Source: FEB-22 sp003105195 (GTDB lineage: Bacteria > Pseudomonadota > Alphaproteobacteria > Rhizobiales > Xanthobacteraceae). From it: a stretch of 64,000 nucleotides of DNA. A program made the position numbers and the translations under genes. Where the stretch lies: NCBI GenBank assembly GCA_027493405.1, contig JAOSKV010000045.1, positions 1-64,000 of the forward strand, given 5' to 3'. Below the pieces are notes generated by a model, which was given only the letters and a program-made list of their open reading frames with translations, did not search any database and was not told the origin of the DNA. Of the stretch, positions 31,318 through 40,415 are shown in pieces; within the stretch, counting starts at the first letter, position 1, and each line of letters starts with the position of its first letter.

Positions 31318-31923
31318 TCAGAACGGCGTGCGCTGGCGGATCGCGGCCGCGAGCGTGCCCTCGTCGAGATAGTCGAGCTCGCCGCCGACCGGCACGCCGT
31401 GGGCGAGGCGGGTGACCTTCACGCCGGCCTCGTGGAGGAGGTCGGTGATGTAGTGCGCGGTGGTCTGGCCGTCGACCGTGGCGTTGAGCGCCAGGATCAC
31501 CTCCTTGACGGCTTCCTCGTGGGCGCGCGAGACCAGGGCATCGATGGCGAGATCCTGCGGGCCGACGCCGTCGAGAGGCGAGAGCGTGCCGCCGAGCACG
31601 TGATAGCGGGCGTTGATGGCGCTCGCGCGCTCGAGCGCCCAGAGGTCGGCGACGTCGGCGACCACGACGATCACGGACGGGTCGCGGCGCGGGTCGGTGC
31701 AGACCGTGCACGGGTTCTGGGAATCGATGTTGCCGCAGACACGGCAGATCGAGATCCGGTCGAAGGCGGTCTGGATCGCGGCGGCGAGCGGGGCCATCAG
31801 CTGCTCGCGCTTCTTGATGAGATGCAGCGCGGCGCGGCGCGCCGAACGCGGGCCGAGCCCCGGCAGGCGCGCCAGCAGCTGGATCAGGCGTTCGATCTCG
31901 GGTCCGGCGACCGCGGTCGGCAT
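31318..31923 (-). CDS. recR: recombination protein RecR
   Basis: The 201-aa protein has an N-terminal helix-hairpin-helix (LARLPGLGPRSARRAALHLI). A four-cysteine zinc site follows (Cys60, Cys63, Cys72, Cys75 in CRVCGNIDSQNPCTVC), then a Toprim domain (VVADVADLWALE) and the C-terminal GVPVGGELDYLDEGTL. It works with RecO/RecF in gap repair. It is the last gene of the dnaX-ebfC-recR operon, 43 bp from ebfC. Confidence 0.96.
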   Translation of the reverse strand: MPTAVAGPEIERLIQLLARLPGLGPRSARRAALHLIKKREQLMAPLAAAIQTAFDRISICRVCGNIDSQNPCTVCTDPRRDPSVIVVVADVADLWALERASAINARYHVLGGTLSPLDGVGPQDLAIDALVSRAHEEAVKEVILALNATVDGQTTAHYITDLLHEAGVKVTRLAHGVPVGGELDYLDEGTLAAAIRQRTPF

Positions 31924-31966
31924 GGGGCTTCGTTCGATCGGGCGCGGGGCGCGGCCGCTCCTCGGC

Positions 31967-32287
31967 TCAGAACAGCTTCAGCCCGGGCGGCAGGGGCAGC
32001 CCGCCGGTCAGCGCCTTCATCTTCTCCTGCAGCACGGCCTCGGCCTTGCGGCGCGCATCCGCATGGGCCGCGACGATCAGGTCCTCGAGGATCTCCTTCT
32101 CGTCGGGCTTGACCAGCGCGGCGTCGATGCGCACGCCCTTGAGCTCGCCCTTGGCGCTGAGCGTCACGGCGACCAGCCCGCCGCCGGCGCTGCCCTCCAC
32201 CTCGATCGCGTCGAGCTGGGCCTGCATCTCCTGCATCCGGCTCTGCAGTTGCGCCGCCTGCTTCATCATCCCCAGGAAGTCGGCCAT
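31967..32287 (-). CDS. YbaB/EbfC nucleoid-associated protein
   Basis: The 106-aa protein reads MADFLGMMKQAAQLQSRMQE then MQAQLDAIEVEGSAGGGLVA, the standard EbfC/YbaB start, and continues with KEILEDLIVAAHADARRKAE. It is a small dimeric DNA-binding protein. Its place between dnaX and recR is conserved across bacteria. Confidence 0.95.
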   Translation of the reverse strand: MADFLGMMKQAAQLQSRMQEMQAQLDAIEVEGSAGGGLVAVTLSAKGELKGVRIDAALVKPDEKEILEDLIVAAHADARRKAEAVLQEKMKALTGGLPLPPGLKLF

Positions 32288-32319
32288 CTCGCCTCCTCAG
32301 TGATCGGTGTCGGCCCGGC

Positions 32320-34144
32320 TCAGAGCTCGTCGTTCGGCCCGTCGGGCGCCGCGTATTCGCCGAAGGCGTGGTCGTCGTCCACCGGCGGCACGCCGTCGAC
32401 GGGCGGCGCGGCATCTTCGCGGCGGCGCACCCCGACGATCTCGGCGCCGGGAAAGCGCGCGAGCACGGCCTGCACCAGCGGATCGCCCTGCACGCCGCGC
32501 ACCAGCTCGGCCTCGCGCGCCTCGGCCTGGGCGCGCAGCGTCGGCGCGCCCTGCTCGGCCGAGACCGCGACCATCCAGCGCCTGCCGGTCCATTCGGCGA
32601 GCTTGCGCGAGAGCTCGTTCACCAGGCCGGGGCGCGCCGAGGGCTCGAGCGCCAGCTCGAGGCGCCCGTCCTCGAAGCGCACCAGCCGGACGTCGCGCTC
32701 GAGCGCGGCCTTGGTCTGCAGGTCGCGCTTCTCGCCCGCGAGCCGGATCAGGTCGGCGAAGCTCGCGAGCGCCGGCGCGGCCTCGGCCCGGCGCTGCGCG
32801 CGCGGCGCCGCATAGTCGGGGAGCTCGACGGTGACGAGCCGGGCGCGGGGCGAGCGCGGCGCGCGCGCCGCGCGGCAGCTCGGCGCGCGGGCCGCCGCCG
32901 GACCGCGGCGCGGAGCCGCCGGGCTCCGCCCCGCCCGCAGGCGCCGGCGCGCCATCGAGGGCGCGCACCACCTCGTCGGGGGTCGGCAGGTCGGCCGCAT
33001 AGGCGATCCGCACCAGCACCATCTCGGCGGCCGGCAGCGGCTTGCCGGCCGACTGCACCTCGGACAGGCCCTTGAGCAGCATCTGCCAGGTGCGCGAGAG
33101 CACGCGCATGGAGAGCGAGGCGGCGAGCGAGCGGCCGCGCGTGCGCTCGGCCTCGGCGAGCGCCGGATCCTCGGCGACCGCGGGCACGATCTTCACGCGC
33201 GTGACGAAATGGGTGAACTCGGCGAGGTCGGTCAGCACCACTGCGGGGTCGGCGCCCGAGTCGTACTGGTCGCGCAGCTCGGTCAGCGCGGCCGCCATGT
33301 CGCCGCGCATCAGCGCCTCGAACAGGTCGATGATCCGCGTGCGGTCGGCGAGCCCGAGCATGCGCCGCAGGTCCTCGGCGCGCAGGTCGCGGCCCGCATC
33401 GGCGATCGCCTGGTCGAGCAGCGAGAGCGAGTCGCGCACCGAGCCTTCGGAGGCGCGGGCGATCAGCGCCAGCGCCTCGGGCTCGGCGCTCACGCCCTCC
33501 TTGGCGCAGATGCCCTCGAGATGCGCGACCAGGACGCCCGCCTCGACCCGGCGCAGGTCGAAACGCTGGCAGCGCGAGAGCACCGTGATCGGCACCTTGC
33601 GGATCTCGGTGGTCGCGAACACGAACTTCACGTGCGGCGGCGGCTCCTCCAGCGTCTTCAACAGCGCGTTGAAGGCCGCGGTCGAGAGCATGTGCACCTC
33701 GTCGAGGATGTAGACCTTGTAGCGCGCGCTCACCGGGGCGTAGCGCACCGCCTCGTTGATCTGGCGCACGTCGTCGACGCTGTTGTGGGAGGCCGCGTCC
33801 ATCTCGACGACGTCGACGTGCCGGCTCTCCATGATGGCCTGGCAGTGCTCGCCGAGGACCGGCATCCGGACGGTCGGGCCCGCGACCGAGCCGTCGGGCA
33901 GCGAATAGTTGAGCGCGCGGGCGAGGATCCGGGCCGTGGTGGTCTTGCCGACGCCGCGCACCCCGGTGAGGATCCAGGCCTGAGGAATGCGGCCGGTCTC
34001 GAAGGCATTCGAGACGGTGCGCACCATGGCGTCCTGGCCGATCAGGTCGTCGAAGGTGGCGGGGCGGTACTTGCGCGCCAGCACGCGGTAGGAGGCGGCC
34101 GCGTCGCTCCCGGGCGTGCGCTCGGCGTGAGGTACGTCGTTCAT
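32320..34144 (-). CDS. dnaX: DNA polymerase III subunit gamma/tau, one frameshift
   Basis: From ATG 34144 (ribosome site GGAGG, 4 nt) the AAA+ clamp-loader ATPase is intact. It shows YRVLARKYRPATFDDLIGQD, Walker A TGVRGVGKTT, Walker B YILDEVHMLS and the SRC sensor SRCQRFDLRRVE, and runs to about LPTPDEVVRALDGA. In the Pro/Ala-rich linker around 32840-32940 the frame changes. The tau C-terminal part (LVTVELPDYAAPRA...PDGPNDEL, stop at 32320) continues in another frame. The position recalls programmed dnaX frameshifting, but no slippery A-run is present and the zero frame runs on as nonsense, so an indel is more likely. Confidence 0.9.
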
Positions 34145-34214
34145 CCTGCCTCCGGCCGTCACGCGCCCGGCTCGCGCATGATCCGAAACCGGTTCCGACC
34201 GCGCCCTGAGTTGA

Positions 34215-34318
34215 GTGGGAGGCTGACGAGCGACCCGAACCGGAGCTCGTTAGGGCTGCTTCCTTCCGGACCTGACCCGGTTGGCGAGTGGCTCGTCCAC
34301 TGCCAACCTCCCGGCCCC
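34215..34318 (-). ncRNA. ffs: signal recognition particle RNA (small bacterial type)
   Basis: The minus strand carries the invariant SRP domain IV sequence GGTCAGGTCCGGAAGGAAGC followed by AGCCCTAA. It is flanked by long complementary arms (GGGAGGTTGGCAG near 34314 with CAGCCTCCC near 34217) that close a single hairpin of about 100 nt. It binds Ffh for cotranslational targeting. It lies just upstream of dnaX, a frequent arrangement. Exact ends are estimated from the stem. Confidence 0.93.
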
Positions 34319-34401
34319 TATATCGGGCCATCGGGACGCGAAAGCAAGCCGCCGCGGCGGGCCATCCCCGGGCCCCGCGGAAGCAGAATCGAGGACACGA
34401 C

Positions 34402-34821
34402 ATGACCGGATCGGACGCCGACTGGACCCTGGACCCGCGGCTCGCGCGCGACACCGTCGCAGTCGGCGACCTCGCGCTCTCGCGCCTGCTGGTGATGGAC
34501 GACGCGCGCTTCCCCTGGGCGATCCTGGTGCCGCGGCGGCGGGGCGCGGTCGAGCCGATCGACCTCGCCGAGCACGACCAGCAGCGGCTCACGCGCGAGA
34601 TCGCCACGATCGGCGCCGCGCTGCGCGCCGTCACCGTCTGCCACAAGCTCAATATCGCGGCGCTCGGGAACCTGGTGCCGCAGCTGCACGTGCACGTGGT
34701 CGCCCGGTTCCGCCACGACGCGGCCTGGCCGCGGCCGGTCTGGGGCAGCGGGCCGGCGCAGCGCTACGATCCGGCCGCGCGGGAGCGCCTGGTCGCGGCG
34801 CTGGCGGCCGCGATCGGGTAG
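34402..34821 (+). CDS. HIT-family protein
   Basis: The 139-aa protein has the histidine-triad region NLVPQLHVHVVARFRHDAAW. The central and preceding histidines are present, but the third position of the triad is Val/Ala rather than His, as in a subgroup common in Hyphomicrobiales. Canonical members hydrolyse nucleoside phosphoramidates; with the altered triad the activity is uncertain. ATG 34402 follows GAGGACACGAC. nudC lies 188 bp downstream. Confidence 0.85.
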   Translation: MTGSDADWTLDPRLARDTVAVGDLALSRLLVMDDARFPWAILVPRRRGAVEPIDLAEHDQQRLTREIATIGAALRAVTVCHKLNIAALGNLVPQLHVHVVARFRHDAAWPRPVWGSGPAQRYDPAARERLVAALAAAIG

Positions 34822-35009
34822 AGCATCTTCCGCCGACGTGGAAGCCGGTTCGGCGCAAAGAAAGAAGCGACCCGATCGAGTATCCAGGCGCGTTCGGATT
34901 CGATCGAAGCGGAATGCGCCATACGAGCCGGTGTCCACGTCGCCGGAACATGCGCCAGTTGCGCCGGAAGCGGCGCCATGTCACGGTCCCGCCCCCACCG
35001 GAGTCCCTC

Positions 35010-35963
35010 ATGCCTCCCCGTCACGATCTCGGGCCGCCCCCGCGGCTCGGCTATGCCGGAAGCCTGATCGCGCGCGCCGCCGAGCGGCGCTGCGACGGCG
35101 AGTTCCTCACGACCTGCGAGAGCGACGCGCGGGCCGGCGCCTACGCGATCGGCGGCGAGCTCATCGTCTGCCGCAAGACCGAGACCGGCATCGATCCCGT
35201 GTTCGCGCCGGCCGAGGCGCGCGCGCTCGCGGCCTCGGTCGAGACCATCTTTCTCGGCCTCGTCGGGGAGGCGGGACGCTTCGGCATCGGGCTCGACCCG
35301 GCCGCCACCGCATCGCTCAAGGAGCGGCCGGACCTCGTGGTCACGGACCTGCGCTCGATCGCGGTGCAGGGCCTGGTCGCGCCCGAGCATCTCGCGCCGC
35401 TCGCCGAGGCCAAGGCCATGCTGCACTGGCATGCGCGGCACCGGTTCTGCGCCAATTGCGGCGCCGCCACGGAGGTGATCGAAGCCGGCTGGCGGCGCGA
35501 CTGCCCGGCCTGCCGGGCGCAGCACTTCCCGCGCACCGATCCGGTGGTGATCATGCTGACGGTCGACGGCGAGCGCTGCCTGCTCGGCCGCCAGTCGCGC
35601 TTCCCGCCCGGCATGTGGTCGTGCCTCGCCGGCTTCTGCGAGCCGGGCGAGAGCATCGAGGAGGCGGTGCGCCGCGAGACCGAGGAGGAAGCCGGCATCC
35701 GCTGCGGCACCGTGCGCTACTTCGCCTCGCAGCCCTGGCCGTTCCCGATGTCGCTGATGATCGGCTGCCACGCGCAGGCGCTCTCCACCGAGATCACGGT
35801 GGATCGCGCCGAGCTCGAGGACGCGCGCTGGTTCGACCGCGAGGAAGCGGCGCTGCTGCTCACGCGGCGCCACCCGGACGGCCTCACCTCGCCGCCGCCG
35901 ATGGCGATCGCGCATCACATCATCCGCGCCTTCTGCGAAGAGGGGCCCGGTGTCCTCGGTTGA
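35010..35963 (+). CDS. nudC: NAD(+)/NADH diphosphatase (NudC type)
   Basis: The 317-aa protein has a four-cysteine zinc ribbon (FCANCGAA...RDCPACRAQHFPRTDP) and a full Nudix box (GFCEPGESIEEAVRRETEEE then AGI). The NADH-pyrophosphatase signature SQPWPFPMS follows 17 residues later. NudC splits NADH to NMNH and AMP and can remove NAD caps from RNA. The 3' end overlaps the pfkB-type gene by 14 bp, so the two are coupled. Confidence 0.94.
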   Translation: MPPRHDLGPPPRLGYAGSLIARAAERRCDGEFLTTCESDARAGAYAIGGELIVCRKTETGIDPVFAPAEARALAASVETIFLGLVGEAGRFGIGLDPAATASLKERPDLVVTDLRSIAVQGLVAPEHLAPLAEAKAMLHWHARHRFCANCGAATEVIEAGWRRDCPACRAQHFPRTDPVVIMLTVDGERCLLGRQSRFPPGMWSCLAGFCEPGESIEEAVRRETEEEAGIRCGTVRYFASQPWPFPMSLMIGCHAQALSTEITVDRAELEDARWFDREEAALLLTRRHPDGLTSPPPMAIAHHIIRAFCEEGPGVLG

Positions 35964-36882
35964 GCCGGGCTCCCGCGTCGCGACCGTGCTGTGCGTCGGG
36001 GTCGCGGTGCTCGACGAGATCTTCCGCGTCGAGAGCTTCCCGGCGCCGCACGTCAAGACGCGGGCGCGGGAGTTCATGGCGATCACGGGCGGCAATGCCG
36101 CCAATGCGGCGATCGCGATCGCGCGGCTGGGCGGGCGCGTGGTGTTCGCGGGCCCGTTCGGCGGGCCCGCCGGCGCCGACATGATCGGCGACCGGATCCT
36201 CGCGGGGCTCGCCCGCGAGGGCATCGATGTCTCGAACTGCCGGCGCATCGACGGCCCGATGTCGTCGATCTCGGCAATCTCGATCGACGCCCGCGGCGAG
36301 CGCGCGATCGTCAACTATCGTGACGACCGGCTCGCCGCGGCGCGGCCCGACGATCCGGCCGCGCTGGTGGCGGACGTCGACATCGTGCTCGCCGACAACC
36401 GCTTCCCGGAATTCGTGCTCGAGGTCTGCGCGGCGGCACGCGCGAAGGGCCTGAGGATCGTGCTCGATGCCGACCAGCCCACGCGCCACACCCACGCGCT
36501 GCTCACATTGTGCTCGCACGTCGTGTTCTCGACCGAAGGCCTGGCCGCGACCGGCGCGAGCGACGACCTCGCGGCGGGACTGCGCGCCGTGCGCCGGCAC
36601 ACGGGATCGTTCCTCGCCGTCACCAATGGCGGGCGCGACATGCTCTGGCTGGAGGACGACGCGGTGCGCCGCCTGGCGTCGTTCCGGGTCGAGGCCGTCG
36701 ACACGCTCGGCGCCGGCGACGTGTTCCACGGCGCCTTCGCGCTGGCGCTCGCGGAAGGGCGCGAGGAGGCCGCCGCGATGCGCTTCGCGGCCGCGGCGGC
36801 CGCGCTCAAATGCACCCGCTTCGGCGGCATCACGGGCGCGCCGACGCGCGCCGAGGTGGAGGCGCTGCTGGCGGGTGCCTGA
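35950..36882 (+). CDS. PfkB-family carbohydrate kinase
   Basis: The 310-aa ribokinase-like enzyme carries motif 1 GGNAANAAIAIARLGG and motif 2 DTLGAGDVFHGAFALAL with the catalytic Asp. It phosphorylates a sugar or sugar acid; the substrate is not readable, though the family includes sulfofructose and 2-keto-sugar kinases. The GTG start overlaps nudC. It is convergent with the sulfur-gene cluster. Confidence 0.9.
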   Translation: MSSVEPGSRVATVLCVGVAVLDEIFRVESFPAPHVKTRAREFMAITGGNAANAAIAIARLGGRVVFAGPFGGPAGADMIGDRILAGLAREGIDVSNCRRIDGPMSSISAISIDARGERAIVNYRDDRLAAARPDDPAALVADVDIVLADNRFPEFVLEVCAAARAKGLRIVLDADQPTRHTHALLTLCSHVVFSTEGLAATGASDDLAAGLRAVRRHTGSFLAVTNGGRDMLWLEDDAVRRLASFRVEAVDTLGAGDVFHGAFALALAEGREEAAAMRFAAAAAALKCTRFGGITGAPTRAEVEALLAGA

Positions 36883-36888
36883 ACGGCG

Positions 36889-37043
36889 CTACTTCTTCGC
36901 CGAGGGACAGGGCGCGCCGCAGGGTGCGCAGGCGCCGGCGAAGTCCTCGGGGAGACCGCGCGGCCGCTCGACGGGCTCGTCAGGTGGTCGGCGACGACCG
37001 CCGCGAGCCCGGCGACGAACACGATCGCGTAGACGATGCGCAT
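36889..37043 (-). CDS. tiny membrane-anchored cysteine-rich protein, one frameshift
   Basis: From ATG 37043 the product starts MRIVYAIVFVAGLAAVVADH, a single membrane helix. A one-base loss near 36970 then leads into VERPRGLPEDFAGACAPCGA and PCPSAKK, with a stop at 36889. The three cysteines (CAPCGAPC) after a membrane anchor suggest a periplasmic thiol or metal-binding peptide. It ends 7 bp from pfkB and lies 9 bp downstream of the YeeE-type gene, so it belongs to the sulfur cluster. I know no named family. Confidence 0.45.
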
Positions 37044-37051
37044 CGGCTCTC

Positions 37052-38200
37052 TCACTCCCTGGAGAGGCCGAACAGCGGCCGGAAGCGGATACCGAGCGCG
37101 GAGCCGGCGAGCGCGGCCGCGAACCAGATCCAGCCGTGCAGGCTGCCCGAGGCGACGCCGCCCAGGAAGGCGCCGATATTGCAGCCGAAGCCGATGCGCG
37201 CGCCCCAGCCCATCAAGAGCCCGCCGACCGCGGCGGCGAGCAGCGAGCCGGGCGGCGGCCAGGGCGTGCGCGCGAAGGGCTTCGCCAGCGCGGCCGCCGC
37301 CATGGCGCCGAAGATCATGCCGAAATCCGTGAGGCTCGAGGTGTCGGTGAGCACCGACTCGGCGAGCGCGCGCTGCGGGCCGGGCCACTGCCAGAACGGC
37401 GCGGCGGAGAGGTCGAAGCCGACCAGCGTCGCGATCTTGCCGCCCCACACCGTGAAGCCGAAGGTGACGCTCCAGGGATGGCGGCCGGCGAGGAACACGC
37501 CGATCGCGAGCGCGCCGATCGCGAGCGCGCCGACGAGGAGCGCGGGCCGCGGCAGGAACGAGGCGCCGCGCCTGGCCGCGACGAAGGCGACCAGCAGCGC
37601 CACGGCGAGGATGCTCGCGAGCGTGACCGCGAGCCCGCCCCAGGCGCCGAAATGGGCGGAGGCGAGCACCGGGTCGATGCCGCCGAGATCGAGCAGCCAC
37701 GGCAGATGCAGGCTGCCGACCACGCTGCCGGCGATGAAGAAGGCGAGCGCGATCAGCATGCGGCCGGAACCGCCGCCCGCCGTGTAGAGCGTGCCGGAGC
37801 CGCAACCGTTGGCGAGCTGCATGCCGATGCCGAACACGAAGGCGCCGATCAGGAGCGAGGGGCCGATCGGCGCGATGGCGCCGCCGAAACCCGGGACCAG
37901 CGCGGCGACCGGCACGATCACGGTGGCGGCGACCGCGATCAGGACGAGCGCGCCGATCAGGCCGCCGGCCTCGCCGCGCACCAGGAAGCGCCGCCAGGCG
38001 GCCGTGAAGCTGAACTCGAACTTCAGGAAGGCGGCGCCGAGCGCGAAGCCGAGCACGAGCAGCGCCGCCGACGGCACCTGCCCGTCGAGCAGAACCAGGG
38101 CCACCAGCACGGCAGTCGCGAGCACGGCGGCCGCCAGGAAGGGCCAGTCGAGCCGCGGGGCCGGCGCCGTCGCGAGGCCGTCAGCAGTCGTGAGAGTCAT
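37052..38200 (-). CDS. YeeE/YedE-family (TsuA-like) sulfur transporter
   Basis: The 382-aa membrane protein has about 9 helices and two conserved cysteine motifs of the YeeE/YedE family: QLANGCGSGTLYTAGGG and ARIGFGCNIGAFLGGVASG. Members import thiosulfate or other sulfur species. It is 22 bp downstream of a rhodanese gene, which fits uptake of a sulfane sulfur compound followed by sulfur transfer. Confidence 0.9.
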   Translation of the reverse strand: MTLTTADGLATAPAPRLDWPFLAAAVLATAVLVALVLLDGQVPSAALLVLGFALGAAFLKFEFSFTAAWRRFLVRGEAGGLIGALVLIAVAATVIVPVAALVPGFGGAIAPIGPSLLIGAFVFGIGMQLANGCGSGTLYTAGGGSGRMLIALAFFIAGSVVGSLHLPWLLDLGGIDPVLASAHFGAWGGLAVTLASILAVALLVAFVAARRGASFLPRPALLVGALAIGALAIGVFLAGRHPWSVTFGFTVWGGKIATLVGFDLSAAPFWQWPGPQRALAESVLTDTSSLTDFGMIFGAMAAAALAKPFARTPWPPPGSLLAAAVGGLLMGWGARIGFGCNIGAFLGGVASGSLHGWIWFAAALAGSALGIRFRPLFGLSRE

Positions 38201-38222
38201 GTCGGTACCGCGCCCGAGCCGC

Positions 38223-39212
38223 TCAGGTGCCGAAGCCGAGCGCCTTCTTCAGGTCGTCCCATTTGGTGCGGGCGGACTCGATCGGCCGGGTGGTGTCCGC
38301 GGTCCATTCCGCCATGGAGCCGTCATAGAGCGTCACCTGCCTGCGCCCGAGGATCTCGGAGAGGACGAACCAGTTGGTGGCCGCCCAGTGCCCGGTGTTG
38401 CAGTAGCTCACGAGCGGTCCGGAGGACGGCAGGCCGGTGGCGCGCGCGGCGAGCTCGGCCGCCGGCCGCAGCCGGTTGGTCTTGGCGTCGTAGAAGCTCG
38501 CGCTGTCGAGATTGAACGCGCCCGGGATGTGGCCATAGGCCTTGGCGGCGGGCGCCTTGATCTTGCCCGCGAAGAAGGCGGCGGGCCGCGCATCCATCAG
38601 GGTGGCGCCGCCGGAGCGGGCGATCGCCGCGACCTTGCCGCCGTCGATCAGCAGGCGTCCGTCGATCCTGGCCGTGAAGATGGTCGGGCTCGGGTGCCGG
38701 ACCCCGGCCTCCACCGGGTTCGCGGCATCGGCCGTCCAAGCCGCGAAGCCGCCGTCGAGGATCGAGACCTGCGCCAGGCCGACGTATTTCAGCGTCCAGT
38801 AGACCCGCGCCGCCGAGCCGAAATCGGTGGCGTGCACGCCGGCGGGCACGATCACGACACGGGTCTCCTCGTCGATGCCGAGCTCGCCGACCAGCGTCTC
38901 GAGCTCGGCGGTGGTCGGCACCAGGAACGGCACGCCCTTGCGGGTCACGCGCCAGCCGGCCTTGTCGTAGTCGCTGTGCACGGCACCCGGAATGTGGCCC
39001 CTGGCATAGGCCTCGGCGCCGCCGCCGTCGATCGCCGAACGGACGTCGAGCACCACGAGACCGGGCTGCCCGAGACGATCCTTGAGCCACTCGACGGAGA
39101 CCAGCGGCCTTGCATCGGTCGCGAGCGCCGGAGCCGCGAGCGCGAAGGCAAGCGCAGCCGCGCCGACCGCGAGGCGCAGTCCACGGTTCAGGAGACGAGC
39201 CAGCGAGGCCAT
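38223..39212 (-). CDS. secreted tandem-rhodanese sulfurtransferase
   Basis: The 329-aa protein has a signal peptide (GLRLAVGAAALAFALAAPALA). The first rhodanese domain is inactive (VVIVPAGVHATDFGSA, no Cys); the second has catalytic Cys in SYCNTGHWAATNWF. It should act in the periplasm as a thiosulfate or 3-mercaptopyruvate sulfurtransferase. Start ATG 39212 has GGAG 9 nt upstream; a longer frame to 39290 is less likely. It leads the sulfur operon and is divergent from an Lrp-type gene. Confidence 0.9.
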   Translation of the reverse strand: MASLARLLNRGLRLAVGAAALAFALAAPALATDARPLVSVEWLKDRLGQPGLVVLDVRSAIDGGGAEAYARGHIPGAVHSDYDKAGWRVTRKGVPFLVPTTAELETLVGELGIDEETRVVIVPAGVHATDFGSAARVYWTLKYVGLAQVSILDGGFAAWTADAANPVEAGVRHPSPTIFTARIDGRLLIDGGKVAAIARSGGATLMDARPAAFFAGKIKAPAAKAYGHIPGAFNLDSASFYDAKTNRLRPAAELAARATGLPSSGPLVSYCNTGHWAATNWFVLSEILGRRQVTLYDGSMAEWTADTTRPIESARTKWDDLKKALGFGT

Positions 39213-39372
39213 GGTGGTCACTCCGATGGCGGGCAGAAGCCCCGCGAGAAGAATGGCCTTGAAATAGAATATTTTTCTCGGTAAACGCAAGGACGCGCCA
39301 TAAAAAAGAACTGTATGCTAATGGATTGGCGCGAAGCAGGATGATCTGACCAACAGGAGCGGGGTCGGCAGC

Positions 39373-39825
39373 ATGGACGCCATCGACCGGAAGATCCTCG
39401 CCGTGCTCCAGGAGGATGCCTCGCTCTCCGTGGCCGAGGTCGGCAACCGGGTCGGCCTCTCCTCCACGCCGTGCTGGAAGCGCATCCAGAAGCTGGAGGC
39501 CGAGGGCGTGATCGCGCGGCGGGTGGCGGTGGTGGATCCCGACAAGATCGGGCTGGGCGTCGCGGTGTTCGTCGCGATCGAGACCGGCGACCATTCGGAC
39601 GCCTGGCTCGCGAACTTCGCCCAGGTGGTGAGCGCGATGCCCGAGGTGATGGAATTCTACCGCATGGCGGGCGACGTCGACTACATGCTGCGCGTGGTGG
39701 TCGGCAGCATCCAGGAATACGACGCGTTCTACAAACGGCTGATCTCGACGGTGCCGCTGAAGAACGTCACCTCGCGCTTCGCCATGGAGCGGATCAAGTC
39801 GACGACGGCGCTGCCGATCCGCTGA
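39373..39825 (+). CDS. Lrp/AsnC-family transcriptional regulator
   Basis: The 150-aa protein has the Lrp HTH (MDAIDRKILAVLQEDASLSV, then VGLSSTPCWKRIQKLEAEGV) and a RAM ligand domain (MPEVMEFYRMAGDVDYMLRV). Divergence from the rhodanese/YeeE genes across a 160-bp AT-rich gap (39213-39372, with GAATATTTTTCTC) suggests that it controls them, as cysteine-responsive Lrp-type regulators do elsewhere. The inducer is inferred only. Confidence 0.9.
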   Translation: MDAIDRKILAVLQEDASLSVAEVGNRVGLSSTPCWKRIQKLEAEGVIARRVAVVDPDKIGLGVAVFVAIETGDHSDAWLANFAQVVSAMPEVMEFYRMAGDVDYMLRVVVGSIQEYDAFYKRLISTVPLKNVTSRFAMERIKSTTALPIR

Positions 39826-39831
39826 AGCGGA

Positions 39832-40413
39832 CTACTTCCAGTCCACCTTCTCGGAGAGCCGCGGACGCATGTAGATCTTGTCCGACACGTCGCCGCCGGT
39901 GAGGCCGAGCGCGCCCGTCAGTCCGTAGCCGACCGACGGATTGTAGCTGTAGCGGGCTTCCCCGAGGATCAGATGGGTGTTCGGCACCTTGAGCGCCGCG
40001 TCGAGGGCGACGGGCGAGCCGGCCGAGCTCGCGGACCAGTCCGAGGAGGAGCCGTTCACCTTGCTCCAGACGACGGTGGCGTTCTTGTTGCCGTCGATCT
40101 TCACGCTCGTCACGCGGATCTTCAGCTTGCTGGTGTTGTAGGGCGCCACCACCGCGGTGCCGGCCGCCATGACGTTGTTCATCTCGGCCTGGTCGATCTG
40201 CTGGAGCTGCGAGACCAGGTCCGCCACCGCGCGCGCCACCAGGGTGGTCTTGCGCTTCAGGCTGGCGAGCTCGGAGACCTGCACGACGCCGACGAAGAGG
40301 ATCACCATCAGCGGCAGGACCATGGCGAATTCCACCGCCGAGACGCCGCGCGTGTCCGCGCGGAAGCCGCGGAGGATCCGTTCGAGACGGTCGAGGACGC
40401 GGATCGGGGCCAT
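39832..40413 (-). CDS. TadE-like pilus assembly protein (second copy)
   Basis: The 193-aa product has a short basic leader, then DTRGVSAVEFAMVLPLMVIL, the TadE/pseudopilin signature (G-x-x-AVEFA plus a hydrophobic helix), and a periplasmic domain. It is probably processed by CpaA and forms a minor pilus component. It follows a second TadE-like gene by 2 bp and belongs to the minus-strand arm of the Tad locus. Confidence 0.88.
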   Translation of the reverse strand: MAPIRVLDRLERILRGFRADTRGVSAVEFAMVLPLMVILFVGVVQVSELASLKRKTTLVARAVADLVSQLQQIDQAEMNNVMAAGTAVVAPYNTSKLKIRVTSVKIDGNKNATVVWSKVNGSSSDWSASSAGSPVALDAALKVPNTHLILGEARYSYNPSVGYGLTGALGLTGGDVSDKIYMRPRLSEKVDWK

Positions 40414-40415
40414 GG

